Counted from the first letter of the stretch, positions 41,758 to 50,824 are shown. The stretch: DNA of 64,000 nt from JAASSS01 sp021767745 (GCA_034189165.1 JAXHVN010000011.1:1-64000); one strand, 5' to 3'. Program-made: numbers and translations. Notes: generated by a model not told the origin, from the sequence alone.

Positions 41758-43563
41758 TCAGGCCGACGTCGTCCCGCCGCCCGCCGCGCCACCGCCCGGC
41801 GGCGGCTGCAGGCGCAGGCCGAGCTCCTGCAGTTGGCGTGCCGATACCGGCGCGGGCGCTTCGGTCAGCGGGCAGCTGGCCGTCTGTGTCTTGGGGAAGG
41901 CCATCACGTCGCGGATGCTGCCGGCGCCGGCCAGCAGCATCACCAGACGGTCGAGGCCGAAGGCGATGCCGCCATGCGGCGGCGCGCCGTAGCGCAGCGC
42001 CTCGAGCAGGAAGCCGAACTTCTCCTGCTGTTCGGCCTCGTCGATCCCGAGCACCTCGAAGGCCGCGGTCTGCAGCGCCGGGCGGTGGATGCGGATCGAA
42101 CCGCCACCGATCTCGGTACCGTTGACGACCAGATCGTAAGCGCGTGAGAGCGCCGCCCCCGGCTCGGCGCGCAGCGCCGCCGGGTCATCCTGCGCCGGCG
42201 CGGTGAACGGGTGATGCAGCGCGTAATAGCGCCCGTCCGCCTCGTCCCACTCGAACATCGGGAAGTCCACGACCCACAGCAGCGCCCAGCCCGGCTGCAG
42301 CAGCGCCAGATCGGCGGCCAGCCGGTCGCGCAGCGCACCGAGCGCCTCGTTGACGACCTTCGCCCGGTCGGCGCCGAAGAAGATCAGATCGCCCGCCGCC
42401 GCGCCCGTGCGCTGCAGGATGCCCTCGACCGCAGCGTCGGGCAGGAACTTCAGGATCGGTGACTGCAGCCCGTCGCGCCCCGCGGCCGGATCGTTGACCT
42501 TGATGTAGGCCAGCCCGCGCGCGCCGTAGCGGCCGACGAACTCGGTGTAGCCGTCGATCTCCTTACGCGTGAGCCGCGCACCATCCGGCACCCTCAGCGC
42601 CGCCACCCGGCCGCGCGGATCGGCCGCCGGCTGGGCGAATACCTTGAAGTCGCTGCCCGCCACCAGGTCGGCGACGTCCACCAGCTCCAGCGGATTGCGC
42701 AGGTCCGGCCGGTCACTGCCGAAGCGGCGCATGGCCTCGGCGTAGGTCATGCGCGGCAGCGGCTCGGGCAGCGCCTCGCCGAGTACCTCGTGGAAGAGCA
42801 TCCGGATCATGCCTTCCATCAGCGTCATGATCTGGTGCTCGTCGAGGAAGGAGGTCTCGATATCGAGCTGGGTGAATTCCGGCTGTCGATCGGCGCGCAG
42901 GTCCTCGTCGCGGAAGCAGCGCACGATCTGGTAGTAGCGGTCGAAGCCGGACATCATCAGCAGCTGCTTGAACAGCTGCGGCGACTGCGGCAGCGCGTAG
43001 AACTCGCCCGGATGCACCCGGCTCGGCACGAGGTAGTCGCGCGCGCCCTCGGGCGTCGCCCGCGTGAGCATCGGCGTCTCCACGTCGAGGAAGCCGTGCT
43101 GGTCGAGGTAACGGCGCAGCAGCTGCGTCACCTGCGCCCGCAGGCGGAAGTTCGCCAGCATCTGCGGACGGCGCAGGTCGATGTAGCGGTAGCGCAGGCG
43201 CACATCTTCCTTGACGTCCTCGTCATCGAGCTGGAACGGCGGGGTCTGGGCGGCGTTGAGCACCTCCAGACTGGTGGCGAGCACCTCCACCCGCCCGCTC
43301 GGCAGCCGCTCGTTCACCGTGCCCTGCGGCCGCGGTCGTACCCGCCCGGTCAGCCGGATGACGAACTCGTTGCGCAGTGTCTCGGCGAGCGCAAACATCG
43401 CCGCGTCGTCCTGGTCGAACACCACCTGCACCAGGCCCTCGCGATCGCGCAGGTCGACGAAGATGACGCCACCGTGGTCGCGGCGCCGGTGTACCCAGCC
43501 GGCCAGGCTCACGTTCTGGTCCAGCAGCCGCTCGTCGATCTCGCCGCAATAGTGGGTGCGCAT
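41758..43563 (-). CDS. aspS: Aspartyl-tRNA synthetase
   Basis: Class II synthetase of 601 residues: N-terminal OB-fold anticodon domain (VSLAGWVHRRRDHGGVIFVDLRD), motif 1 GFLDVETPML, the flipping/motif 2 region FDRYYQIVRCFRDEDLRADRQPEFTQLD, the bacterial GAD insertion in the middle, and motif 3 GIAFGLDRLVMLL. The end ALRYGAPPHGG and MAFPKTQTASCPL are bacterial AspRS marks. A glycine/alanine tail is variable. The gene follows fmdB after a 59-base gap with a hairpin. Confidence 0.97.
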   Translation of the reverse strand: MRTHYCGEIDERLLDQNVSLAGWVHRRRDHGGVIFVDLRDREGLVQVVFDQDDAAMFALAETLRNEFVIRLTGRVRPRPQGTVNERLPSGRVEVLATSLEVLNAAQTPPFQLDDEDVKEDVRLRYRYIDLRRPQMLANFRLRAQVTQLLRRYLDQHGFLDVETPMLTRATPEGARDYLVPSRVHPGEFYALPQSPQLFKQLLMMSGFDRYYQIVRCFRDEDLRADRQPEFTQLDIETSFLDEHQIMTLMEGMIRMLFHEVLGEALPEPLPRMTYAEAMRRFGSDRPDLRNPLELVDVADLVAGSDFKVFAQPAADPRGRVAALRVPDGARLTRKEIDGYTEFVGRYGARGLAYIKVNDPAAGRDGLQSPILKFLPDAAVEGILQRTGAAAGDLIFFGADRAKVVNEALGALRDRLAADLALLQPGWALLWVVDFPMFEWDEADGRYYALHHPFTAPAQDDPAALRAEPGAALSRAYDLVVNGTEIGGGSIRIHRPALQTAAFEVLGIDEAEQQEKFGFLLEALRYGAPPHGGIAFGLDRLVMLLAGAGSIRDVMAFPKTQTASCPLTEAPAPVSARQLQELGLRLQPPPGGGAAGGGTTSA

Positions 43564-43592
43564 TTGGGGGTCGCTTGGGTCGGGGAGGTGGG

Positions 43593-43611
43593 GGCCGCGC
43601 CGGGCGCGGCC
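43593..43611. repeat. GC-rich inverted repeat between fmdB and aspS
   Basis: GGCCGCGCC-G-GGCGCGGCC, nine complementary bases around one central G, in the fmdB-aspS gap. It is related to the repeat at 63076-63104. Confidence 0.4.
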
Positions 43612-43622
43612 GCGCGATGGCG

Positions 43623-43979
43623 CTAGTCGGCGCTCTTGGCGCTGCCGCCGGACTTGGCGCTGCCGGCGCTCTTGGCGGGCTCGGCCTTGGGCTTCGCCTC
43701 GCTCTTGCCGCCAGCCTTGCCCTCGCCCGCCTTGGGTTCGGCGGTCTTGGCATCGCCGGACTTGCCCTCGCCATCGCCGGCGAGGTTGCGCCGCTTGGCG
43801 GACTTGAAGTCGGTCTCATACCAGCCGGAGCCCTTCAGCCGGAAGCCGGCGGCGGAGATCAGCCGCACCAGTTCGTCCTGCTCGCAGGCCGGACAGGTCT
43901 TCAGCGGCGCCTCGCTCAGCTTCTGCAGCGCATCGAGTTCATGGCCACAGGCCTGACAACGGTATTCGTAGATCGGCAT
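43623..43979 (-). CDS. FmdB-type zinc ribbon protein
   Basis: 118 residues. The first ~55 are an FmdB/CxxC_CxxC_SSSS zinc ribbon: MPIYEYRCQACGHELD with CxxC, KTCPACEQD with the second CxxC, then LISAAGFRLKGSGWYETDFK. Residues ~62-118 are a low-complexity tail of repeated KAGEGKAGGKSEAK and KSAGSAKSGGSAKSAD units rich in Lys, Ala, Gly and Ser, which likely is disordered. The family is often linked to gene regulation or RNA handling, without proof. It precedes aspS on the same strand, which is a common neighbourhood. Confidence 0.9.
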   Translation of the reverse strand: MPIYEYRCQACGHELDALQKLSEAPLKTCPACEQDELVRLISAAGFRLKGSGWYETDFKSAKRRNLAGDGEGKSGDAKTAEPKAGEGKAGGKSEAKPKAEPAKSAGSAKSGGSAKSAD

Positions 43980-44029
43980 GGACTTCGCCTCATGAAAAAC
44001 GGCGGCAACGCAGGCCGCGCAGCCGCCGG

Positions 44030-44035
44030 ATTATA
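44030..44035 (-). promoter_or_regulatory. Consensus -10 before fmdB
   Basis: Minus-strand TATAAT, exact consensus, 51 bases before the fmdB ATG. The region 17 bases upstream (TGTGCG) is a poor -35. Confidence 0.5.
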
Positions 44036-44040
44036 CGAGC

Positions 44041-44070
44041 CCCGGCCGCAGGCGCACACCGCCGGCCGGG
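44041..44070 (-). terminator. Hairpin after clpB
   Basis: An 8-bp stem CCCGGCCG/CGGCCGGG with a 14-base loop, 16 bases after the clpB stop and just before the fmdB -10. It has no T-run. Confidence 0.4.
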
Positions 44071-44085
44071 ACATACGCCGATCGC

Positions 44086-46689
44086 TCAGGCCTCGGTCAC
44101 CGGCTCCGCCTGCACCTCGGCGATGAACCTCAGGCCCTGCGCGTCGGCCTCCACATGCACCGCGTCGCCCGGCTGGAACTCGCCGGCGAGGATACGGTTG
44201 GCGAGCGGATTCTCCAGCTGCTGCTGAATCGCCCGCTTGAGTGGCCGGGCCCCGTAGACCGGGTCGAAGCCAGCCTCGCCGAGCCGGTCGAGCGCGGCCA
44301 CATCCAACACCAGGTCGAGCTCACGCTCGGCCAGACGCTGACGCAGATGCGCGATCTGCAGCTCGACGATGCGCCGGATCTGCTCGCGGCCGAGCGGGTG
44401 GAAGACCACCACGTCATCCACGCGATTGATGAACTCCGGCCGGAAGTGCTGGCCCACGATCTCCATCACCGCCTGCTTCATGCGCGCGTAGTGCTCCTCC
44501 CCGGCCAGCTGCTGGATCACCTCCGAGCCGAGGTTGGAGGTCATGACGATCACGGTGTTGCGAAAGTCCACCGTCCGGCCCTGACCGTCGGTGAGCCGGC
44601 CGTCGTCGAGCACCTGCAGCAGCACGTTGAAGACGTCCGGGTGCGCCTTCTCCACCTCGTCGAGCAGGATCACCGAGTAGGGCTTGCGCCGCACGGCCTC
44701 GGTCAGATAGCCGCCCTCCTCGTAGCCGACATAGCCCGGCGGCGCGCCGATCAGCCGCGCCACGGAGTGCTTCTCCATGAACTCGGACATGTCGATGCGC
44801 ACCATCGCCTCTTCGGTGTCGAACAGGAACGCGGCCAGCGCCTTGGTCAGCTCGGTCTTGCCGACACCGGTCGGGCCCAGGAACAGGAAGGAGCCGTTGG
44901 GACGATTCGGATCGGCCAGCCCGGCACGGGCCCGCCGGATCGCATCGGCGACGGCCTTGACCGCCTCGTCCTGGCCCACCACGCGCTGGCGCAGCCCGTC
45001 CTCCATGCGCAGCAGCTTCTCGCGCTCGGACTCGAGCATCCGCGAGATGGGGATGCCGGTCCAGTGGGAGACGACCTCGGCGATCTCCTCGTCCGTGACG
45101 CGATAGCGCAGCAGCTGCATCTCCCGATGCTCGGCCTCGCCGGCCGCGGCGAGCTGCCGCTCGAGCTCGGGGATCCGGCCGTACTGCAGCTCGGACATCC
45201 GGCCGAGATCCCCCGCCCGGCGGGCCGTCTCCAGCTCGACGCGGGCCTGCTCCAGCGCCTCCTTGATGCTCTGGCTGCCCTGCACGGCGGCCTTCTCCGC
45301 CTTCCAGATCTCTTCCAGGTCGGAGAACTCGCGCTCGAGCTGGGCGATCTGCTCTTCGAGATCGGCCAGGCGCTTGCGCGAGGCCTCGTCGCTCTCCTTC
45401 TTGAGCGCCTCGCGCTCGATCTTCAGCTGAATCAGGCGCCGCTCCAGACGATCCATGGCCTCGGGCTTGGAATCGATCTCCATGCGGATCCGGCTGGCAG
45501 CCTCGTCGACCAGGTCGATGGCCTTGTCCGGCAGCCGGCGATCGCTGATGTAACGATGCGAGAGCGTGGCCGCGGCGACGATCGCCGGATCGGTGATCTC
45601 CACGCCGTGGTGCACCTCGTAGCGCTCCTTGAGCCCGCGCAGGATGGCGATCGTGTCCGCCACGCTCGGCTCGTCCACGATTACCTTCTGGAAGCGCCGC
45701 TCCAGCGCGGCGTCCTTCTCGATGTACTGGCGGTACTCATCCAGCGTGGTGGCGCCGACGCAGTGGAGCTCGCCGCGCGCCAGCGCCGGCTTGAGCATGT
45801 TGCCCGCGTCCATCGCACCTTCCGCCTTGCCGGCGCCGACCATCGTGTGCAGCTCGTCGATGAACAGGATCACGCGCCCTTCCTGCTTGGCGAGATCGTT
45901 CAGCACGCCCTTCAGGCGCTCCTCGAACTCGCCGCGGAACTTGGCGCCGGCGATGAGCGAGCCCATGTCCAGCGCCAGCACGCGCTTGTCCTTCAGGCCC
46001 TCGGGCACCTCGCCGTTGACGATGCGCTGGGCCAGACCCTCGACGATGGCCGTCTTGCCGACGCCGGGTTCGCCGATCAGCACCGGGTTGTTCTTGGTGC
46101 GCCGCTGCAGCACCTGCACGGTGCGGCGGATCTCATCGTCGCGGCCGATCACTGGATCGAGCTTGCCCTGCTCGGCGCGCTCGGTCAGGTCGATGGTGTA
46201 CTTCTCCAGCGCCTGACGCTGCTCCTCGGCGTTCGGATCGTTGACCGCCGCGCCGCCGCGCAGCTGTTCGATCGCCCGCTCGACGGCCTCCCGGGTCGCG
46301 CCCGCCTGCGCCAGGGCATCACGCACCGGGCCCTTGTCCTGCAACACCGCCAGCACATACAGCTCGCTGCTGATGTACTGATCGCCCCGCTGCTGGGCCA
46401 GCTTGTCGGTGATGTTCAGTTGCCGGCCGAGGTCGTTCGACACGTGCACCTCGCCGGCGGTACCGGCCACGGCCGGCACCTTGTCCAGCAGCTCACCCAG
46501 ACGCGAGCGCAGCGCGTTGACCTGGACACCGGCGGCGTCCAGCAAATGGCGGACCGAGCCGCCCTCCTGGTCCAGCAGCGCCGTCAGCAGGTGTGCCGGC
46601 TCGATGAACTGGTGATCGCGGCCGACGGCGAGGGACTGCGCGTCCGCCAGCGCCAGCTGGAACTTGCTGGTGAGCTTGTCCATCCGCAT
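44086..46689 (-). CDS. clpB: Disaggregase ClpB
   Basis: Hexameric AAA+ unfoldase that works with DnaK to resolve aggregates. The 867 residues contain the N-domain repeat region, nucleotide domain 1 (GEPGVGKTAIVEGLAQRI, LFIDELHTMVGAG), the coiled-coil M-domain (residues ~410-525) and nucleotide domain 2 (LFLGPTGVGKTELTKALA, ILLDEVEKAHPDVFN). The M-domain distinguishes it from ClpA and ClpC. GGAG is 5-9 bases before the ATG. A clear sigma32 promoter is upstream. Confidence 0.98.
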   Translation of the reverse strand: MRMDKLTSKFQLALADAQSLAVGRDHQFIEPAHLLTALLDQEGGSVRHLLDAAGVQVNALRSRLGELLDKVPAVAGTAGEVHVSNDLGRQLNITDKLAQQRGDQYISSELYVLAVLQDKGPVRDALAQAGATREAVERAIEQLRGGAAVNDPNAEEQRQALEKYTIDLTERAEQGKLDPVIGRDDEIRRTVQVLQRRTKNNPVLIGEPGVGKTAIVEGLAQRIVNGEVPEGLKDKRVLALDMGSLIAGAKFRGEFEERLKGVLNDLAKQEGRVILFIDELHTMVGAGKAEGAMDAGNMLKPALARGELHCVGATTLDEYRQYIEKDAALERRFQKVIVDEPSVADTIAILRGLKERYEVHHGVEITDPAIVAAATLSHRYISDRRLPDKAIDLVDEAASRIRMEIDSKPEAMDRLERRLIQLKIEREALKKESDEASRKRLADLEEQIAQLEREFSDLEEIWKAEKAAVQGSQSIKEALEQARVELETARRAGDLGRMSELQYGRIPELERQLAAAGEAEHREMQLLRYRVTDEEIAEVVSHWTGIPISRMLESEREKLLRMEDGLRQRVVGQDEAVKAVADAIRRARAGLADPNRPNGSFLFLGPTGVGKTELTKALAAFLFDTEEAMVRIDMSEFMEKHSVARLIGAPPGYVGYEEGGYLTEAVRRKPYSVILLDEVEKAHPDVFNVLLQVLDDGRLTDGQGRTVDFRNTVIVMTSNLGSEVIQQLAGEEHYARMKQAVMEIVGQHFRPEFINRVDDVVVFHPLGREQIRRIVELQIAHLRQRLAERELDLVLDVAALDRLGEAGFDPVYGARPLKRAIQQQLENPLANRILAGEFQPGDAVHVEADAQGLRFIAEVQAEPVTEA

Positions 46690-46743
46690 GGAACTCTCCT
46701 CGAAAACAGGTGATGAAGCGCGTGGCTTCGAGTGTTGCCGAGG

Positions 46744-46772
46744 AGATGGGGCCGCGCCCGATCCAAGTCAAG
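46744..46772 (-). promoter_or_regulatory. Heat-shock (sigma32-type) promoter of clpB
   Basis: Minus-strand CTTGAC (46772-46767; the sigma32 -35 begins CTTGAA), 15 bases, CCCCATCT (46751-46744, exact -10). It begins immediately after the pgeF stop; the ClpB ATG is ~55 bases after the -10. Confidence 0.8.
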
Positions 46773-46774
46773 GA

Positions 46775-47509
46775 TCAGGCGCGGCGCCAGATCAGGCTGG
46801 CCTGGCGCCCGGTCGGTGCCGCGCGGCGATGCGAGAAGAAACGCGGCTCGTCGTGGGTGCACCAGCCGCCGCCATGGATACGCCGCAGGCCGGCCGCGCG
46901 CAGGCGCAGGCGCGCCAGGGCATAGAGATCGGCATGCCAGCGGTCCCCCTGCCCGGGGCGGAACGCCGCCGCGGCCGACGGCAGGGCATCGCAGAAGGCC
47001 GCGCGTACCTCGGGGCCCACCTCGAAGGCCGCCGGACCGATGGCCGGGCCGAGCCAGGCCAGCAGTGAGGCTGCCGGCACCGCCATGGCGGCGAGCGTCG
47101 CCTCCAGCACGCCGGCGGCCAAACCGCGCCAGCCGGCGTGCGCCGCGGCGACGACGGCGCCATCCTCGCTGCACAGCAGCACCGGCAGGCAGTCGGCGCT
47201 CATCACCACGGCCACCTGCCCCGGTGCCCGGCAGACCAGCGCGTCGGCCGGGGCACCGGGTGTCCACTGCCCGGCCGCCAGTACCGTCGTGCCGTGCACC
47301 TGCGTCAGCCAGCGCGGCGCCTCGGGCAAGGCCAGCGCCAGCGCGAGCCGCGCGCGGTTCGCCGCCACCGCCTGGGGTTGATCACCCACATGGGTCGCAA
47401 GGTTCAGCGCCTGCCAGGGGCCTTCGCTCACGCCGCCGGCTCGGACGGTCGAGGCGGCGGCCACGTTCGCCGGCGCCGGCCAGTCGGGGATCAGATGCGG
47501 CAGGCTCAC
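46775..47509 (-). CDS. pgeF: Peptidoglycan editing factor / purine nucleoside phosphorylase, laccase domain
   Basis: Copper/zinc-binding Cu-oxidase_4 family (YfiH/PgeF), linked to murein editing and to adenosine and inosine phosphorolysis. The 244 residues have LNLATHVGD, LTQVHGTTV, the ligands Cys and His in MSADCLPVLL and VAAAHAGWRGLAAGVLE, and LGPAIGPAAFEVG with DLYALARLRL towards the end. The start overlaps the rluD stop by 4 bases, a coupled rluD-pgeF pair as in E. coli, with clpB downstream as well. Confidence 0.95.
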   Translation of the reverse strand: MSLPHLIPDWPAPANVAAASTVRAGGVSEGPWQALNLATHVGDQPQAVAANRARLALALALPEAPRWLTQVHGTTVLAAGQWTPGAPADALVCRAPGQVAVVMSADCLPVLLCSEDGAVVAAAHAGWRGLAAGVLEATLAAMAVPAASLLAWLGPAIGPAAFEVGPEVRAAFCDALPSAAAAFRPGQGDRWHADLYALARLRLRAAGLRRIHGGGWCTHDEPRFFSHRRAAPTGRQASLIWRRA

Positions 47510-48498
47510 GCGCCGCCGGCGTGCGCCGCCAGCGCGGCCATCAGCGCCGTCAGATCCGCCGGCGCCGGCGCCTCCACCTCGATCGGGGCGCCGGTCAGCG
47601 GATGGGCGAAGGCGAGGCGAGCCGCGTGCAACGCCTGACGGCGAAAGCCGCGCAGCGCCGCCACCAGCGCCGGCGTCGGCGCGGTCGGCAGGCGCACTCG
47701 ACCGCCATAGAGTGCATCGCCGACCAACGGATGACCGCGATGCGCCATGTGGACCCGGATCTGATGCGTGCGCCCGGTTTCCAGCTGCACGTGCAGCGCC
47801 GTGTGCGCCGCATAGCGCGCCGCGAGCCGGTAATGCGTCCTGGCGGTGCGGCCTTGGGGCCAGACGGTGTAACGGGTGCGCTGCGTCGGGTGCCGCGCGA
47901 GCGGCGCATCGATCGTGCCGCCGCCGGTCAGCAGCCCGTTGACCACGGCCAGGTACTCCCGGCGGATCTCGCGCTGTTGCAGCGCCGCCACCAGGCGCGT
48001 GTGCGCCTCGACAGTGCGGGCCACCAGCAGCAGGCCGGATGTGTCCTTGTCCAGACGATGCACCAGGCCATGCCGGGGCACTTCGGCCAGCGCCGGATCG
48101 TGGTGCAGCAGCGCGTTCTGCAGCGTACCGGAGGGATTGCCGGCCCCCGGGTGCACCACCAGGCCGGCTGGCTTGTGCAGCACGAACAGCGCGGCATCCT
48201 CGTGGCGCACGTCGAGTGCGATCGGCTCGGCACGAACCGTACCCGGCGGCGCGGTGGGCGCCAGCTCGTGCAGGGTGATGCGCTCGCCGCCCTGCAGGCG
48301 ATCGCGCGGTCGCGCGATGCGACCGTCGATCTGCACGTCCTGCTGCTCGATCAGGCGCTTGAGACGACTGCGCGAGTGGGCCGGCAACAGTTGCGCCAGC
48401 GCCTGATCGAGCCGGCAGCCGGCCAGTGTGTCGGGAATCTGCAGCGAGAGGGGCTGCGGGTTGTGCGATCCGGCGCTTGCCGGCGAAGCATCGGCCAC
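47506..48498 (-). CDS. rluD: 23S rRNA pseudouridine synthase D
   Basis: Makes pseudouridine 1911, 1915 and 1917 in 23S rRNA. The 330 residues begin with an S4-like domain (DQALAQLLPAHSRSRLKRLI), then VVHPGAGNPSGTLQNALL, the catalytic Asp in VHRLDKDTSGLLLVA and the C-terminal LETGRTHQIRVHMAHRGHPLVGD. The GTG at 48498 is chosen because it gives the RluD length and leaves the bamD promoter free; an ATG at 48558 in frame would share bases with the bamD ATG. Confidence 0.9.
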   Translation of the reverse strand: MADASPASAGSHNPQPLSLQIPDTLAGCRLDQALAQLLPAHSRSRLKRLIEQQDVQIDGRIARPRDRLQGGERITLHELAPTAPPGTVRAEPIALDVRHEDAALFVLHKPAGLVVHPGAGNPSGTLQNALLHHDPALAEVPRHGLVHRLDKDTSGLLLVARTVEAHTRLVAALQQREIRREYLAVVNGLLTGGGTIDAPLARHPTQRTRYTVWPQGRTARTHYRLAARYAAHTALHVQLETGRTHQIRVHMAHRGHPLVGDALYGGRVRLPTAPTPALVAALRGFRRQALHAARLAFAHPLTGAPIEVEAPAPADLTALMAALAAHAGGA

Positions 48499-48515
48499 GG
48501 AGGACGCCTGCGAGT

Positions 48516-48524
48516 TGCTATACT
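48516..48524 (+). promoter_or_regulatory. Extended -10 for bamD
   Basis: TGC-TATACT, an extended -10 with a weak -35; predicted leader is ~26 bases to the bamD ATG at 48557. It overlaps the region upstream of the divergent rluD. Confidence 0.5.
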
Positions 48525-48556
48525 CGGTTGTTGGCAACCGACTCCGGCAGTCTAGC

Positions 48557-49339
48557 ATGCAGCGGATCCCCCGCTTCTCCCGCGCCTGGCGCCCCGCCCT
48601 CCTGCTCCCCGTCCTCGTCCTGCTCGGCGCCTGCGCCAGCAAGGATGACTCGATCGAAGTCACCAGTACGCCCGAGCAGATGTATGCCGATGCGCATGCG
48701 GCGGTCGAGGAGGAAAACTTCAGCGACGCGGTCAGCCGGCTGGAAGCGCTGGAGACGCGCTATCCCTTCAGCCGCTACGCGCAGCGGGCGCAGGTCGAAC
48801 TGGTCTACGTCTATTACCGCCGACGCGAGTGGGAACAGGCGGCGGCCGCGGCGCAGCGCTTCCTGCAGGAGTATCCGCAGCATCCGGACGCGGCCTACGT
48901 ACGCTACCTGCTCGGGGTGGTGAACTTCGAGCGGGCGCTGGGCTTTTTGGAGCGCAGCGTCCTGCCGGTCAGCAACGAGGAGATGGATCCGCGGTATGCG
49001 CGCGCGAGCTTCGATGCGTTCAATGCCCTGCTGCGGCGCCACCCGTACAGCGAGTATGGCCCCGACGCCCGCCAGCGCATGATCTTCCTGCGCAACCGGC
49101 TGGCAAACTACGACCTGCGCATCGCCGAGTACTATCTGGATCGGGGGGCGTATCTGGGCGCCGCCAACCGGGCCCAGGATCTGGTGACGCGCTACCCCGG
49201 TGCGGACGCGACGCTGCCGGCGCTGGAGATCATGGTGGAAGCCTACGAGCGGCTCGGCATGAACGCGCTGGCGACACAGAGCCGGCAGCTGCTCGAGGAG
49301 AACGAGAAGGCGCTGGCCGAGATCCGTCCGGGCGACTAG
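48557..49339 (+). CDS. bamD: Outer membrane assembly lipoprotein BamD
   Basis: Essential TPR lipoprotein of the BAM complex that folds outer-membrane beta-barrels. The 260 residues have a lipoprotein signal (LLLPVLVLLGAC, lipidated Cys26), then five TPR-like repeats: EQMYADAHAAVEEENFSDAV, RYPFSRYAQRAQVELVYVYY, EYPQHPDAAYVRYLLGVV, the DPRYARASFDAFNALLRRHP and NRLANYDLRIAEYYLDRGAY segments. Order rluD divergent from bamD is conserved across gammaproteobacteria. Confidence 0.95.
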   Translation: MQRIPRFSRAWRPALLLPVLVLLGACASKDDSIEVTSTPEQMYADAHAAVEEENFSDAVSRLEALETRYPFSRYAQRAQVELVYVYYRRREWEQAAAAAQRFLQEYPQHPDAAYVRYLLGVVNFERALGFLERSVLPVSNEEMDPRYARASFDAFNALLRRHPYSEYGPDARQRMIFLRNRLANYDLRIAEYYLDRGAYLGAANRAQDLVTRYPGADATLPALEIMVEAYERLGMNALATQSRQLLEENEKALAEIRPGD

Positions 49340-49383
49340 CACATCGCCAGCGCGCTGCCTCGCCCCCGCAACCGGAACGTTCG

Positions 49384-49896
49384 ATGCTCGACTTCTTCCA
49401 GACCGTCCGCAGCCGCCACTCCATCCGCCGCTACCAGCCGGCGCGTCCCGTGCCGCGCGAACATCTGCATGCCATTCTGGAGACGGCGAGCGCGGCGCCT
49501 TCTGCCGGCGATCGCCAGCTCTACCGGATTGCCGTGGCGGAGAATGGCGACACGCGCGCCGCGCTGGCGGCAGCGGCGGAGCGACAGGATTTCGTCCGCC
49601 AGGCGCCGGTGTGCCTCGTCTTCTTCGCCGACACGGCGGCGGGCGAGCGGGAGTTCGGTGATCGCGGCCAGCGCTTCTCGCTGCAGGACGCCACCATCGC
49701 GGCGAGTTATGCGCAACTGGCCGCGGCAGCGACGGGCCTGGGATCGACCTGGGTGGGTCGCTTCGAGGCGGCGGGCGTGGCGGCCGCCTGCCGGGCGCCG
49801 GATTCGCTGGAGCCGGTGTGCCTGCTGAGCCTCGGCTATCCGGCCGAGCAGCCCGAACTGACGCCGCGGCGGCCCCTGCCGGAACTGCTGCTGTAG
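49384..49896 (+). CDS. Nitroreductase-family flavoprotein
   Basis: A 170-residue FMN-binding protein: TVRSRHSIRRYQ (the family S-RRF), LETASAAPSAGDRQLYRIAV and QDATIAASYAQLAAAATGLGSTWVGRF near the middle, LLSLGYPAE at the end. Such enzymes reduce nitro compounds, quinones or flavins with NAD(P)H; the short form lacks the insertion that would tell more. GGAAC lies 5-9 bases before the ATG. It follows bamD by 44 bases and converges with sucD. Confidence 0.85.
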   Translation: MLDFFQTVRSRHSIRRYQPARPVPREHLHAILETASAAPSAGDRQLYRIAVAENGDTRAALAAAAERQDFVRQAPVCLVFFADTAAGEREFGDRGQRFSLQDATIAASYAQLAAAATGLGSTWVGRFEAAGVAAACRAPDSLEPVCLLSLGYPAEQPELTPRRPLPELLL

Positions 49897-49903
49897 GCGC
49901 CGC

Positions 49904-49926
49904 GGGCGCGGGAGGCACCCGCGCCC
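49904..49926. terminator. Bidirectional hairpin between the nitroreductase gene and sucD
   Basis: A 9-bp stem GGGCGCGGG/CCCGCGCCC with a 5-base loop in the gap between the two converging genes. It has no T-run. Confidence 0.5.
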
Positions 49927-49951
49927 TGCCGACACAGCGCCGGGCAGCGCC

Positions 49952-50824
49952 TCAGCCGCCGAGCAGTTCCTGCATCCGCACGCCGAGTTCGGTGGGCGAA
50001 CGCACCGTCGCCACGCCCGCCGCCTCCAGTGCCGCGTACTTGCCCTCGGCCGTGCCCTTGCCGCCGGTGATGATGGCACCGGCATGGCCCATGCGCTTGC
50101 CCGCCGGTGCGGTGACCCCGGCGATGTAGGCCACCACCGGCTTGCTGACGCGGCTGCGGATATATTCGGCGGCGTCCTCTTCCTCGCCGCCGCCGATCTC
50201 GCCGACCATGATGATGCCGCGGGTGCCCGGATCGTCCTCGAACAGCTCGATGCAGTCGATGAAGTTCATGCCATGCACCGGATCGCCGCCGATGCCGACG
50301 CAGGTGGACTGGCCAAGGCCGTTCTGCGTGGTCTGGTAGACGGCTTCGTAGGTCAGCGTGCCGGAGCGCGAGACGATGCCAACGCCGCCGGGCTGGTGGA
50401 TCATGCCCGGCATGATGCCGATCTTGCACTCGCCGGGGGTGATCACGCCCGGGCAGTTCGGACCGATCAGGTGCACGCCCGTGCCGACCAGCGCCGCCTT
50501 CACCTTGATCATGTCCTGCACCGGAATGTGCTCGGTGATGCAGACGATGATGCCGATGCCGGCATCGGCCGCCTCGAGCACCGCATCGGCGGCATAGGGC
50601 GCGGGCACGTAGATCATGGTGGCCGCGGCGCCGGTCTCGCGCACGGCCTCGTGCACGGTGTCGAACACCGGGCGATCCAGGTGCTGCTCGCCACCGCGCC
50701 CGGGCGTCACCCCACCCACCAGCTGCGTGCCGTAGGCAATCGCCTGTTCCGAATGGAAGGTGCCCTGACGGCCGGTGAAGCCCTGGCAGATTACCTTGGT
50801 GTCCTTGTCGATCAGAATGCTCAT
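49952..50824 (-). CDS. sucD: Succinyl-CoA synthetase, alpha subunit
   Basis: Substrate-level phosphorylation in the TCA cycle, with SucC. The 290 residues have VICQGFTGRQGTFHSEQAI, FDTVHEAV, IVCITEHIPVQDM, HLIGPNCPGVITPGECKIGI, IVSRSGTLTYEA and the phospho-His region KRMGHAGAIITGGKGTA. The ATG at 50824 overlaps the sucC stop as ATGA. No sucAB genes are in the window. Confidence 0.97.
   Translation of the reverse strand: MSILIDKDTKVICQGFTGRQGTFHSEQAIAYGTQLVGGVTPGRGGEQHLDRPVFDTVHEAVRETGAAATMIYVPAPYAADAVLEAADAGIGIIVCITEHIPVQDMIKVKAALVGTGVHLIGPNCPGVITPGECKIGIMPGMIHQPGGVGIVSRSGTLTYEAVYQTTQNGLGQSTCVGIGGDPVHGMNFIDCIELFEDDPGTRGIIMVGEIGGGEEEDAAEYIRSRVSKPVVAYIAGVTAPAGKRMGHAGAIITGGKGTAEGKYAALEAAGVATVRSPTELGVRMQELLGG

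Noticed and set aside
48499..48558. rluD start at ATG 48558
   Set aside because: It would overlap the bamD start codon and its -10; the GTG at 48498 gives the family length.
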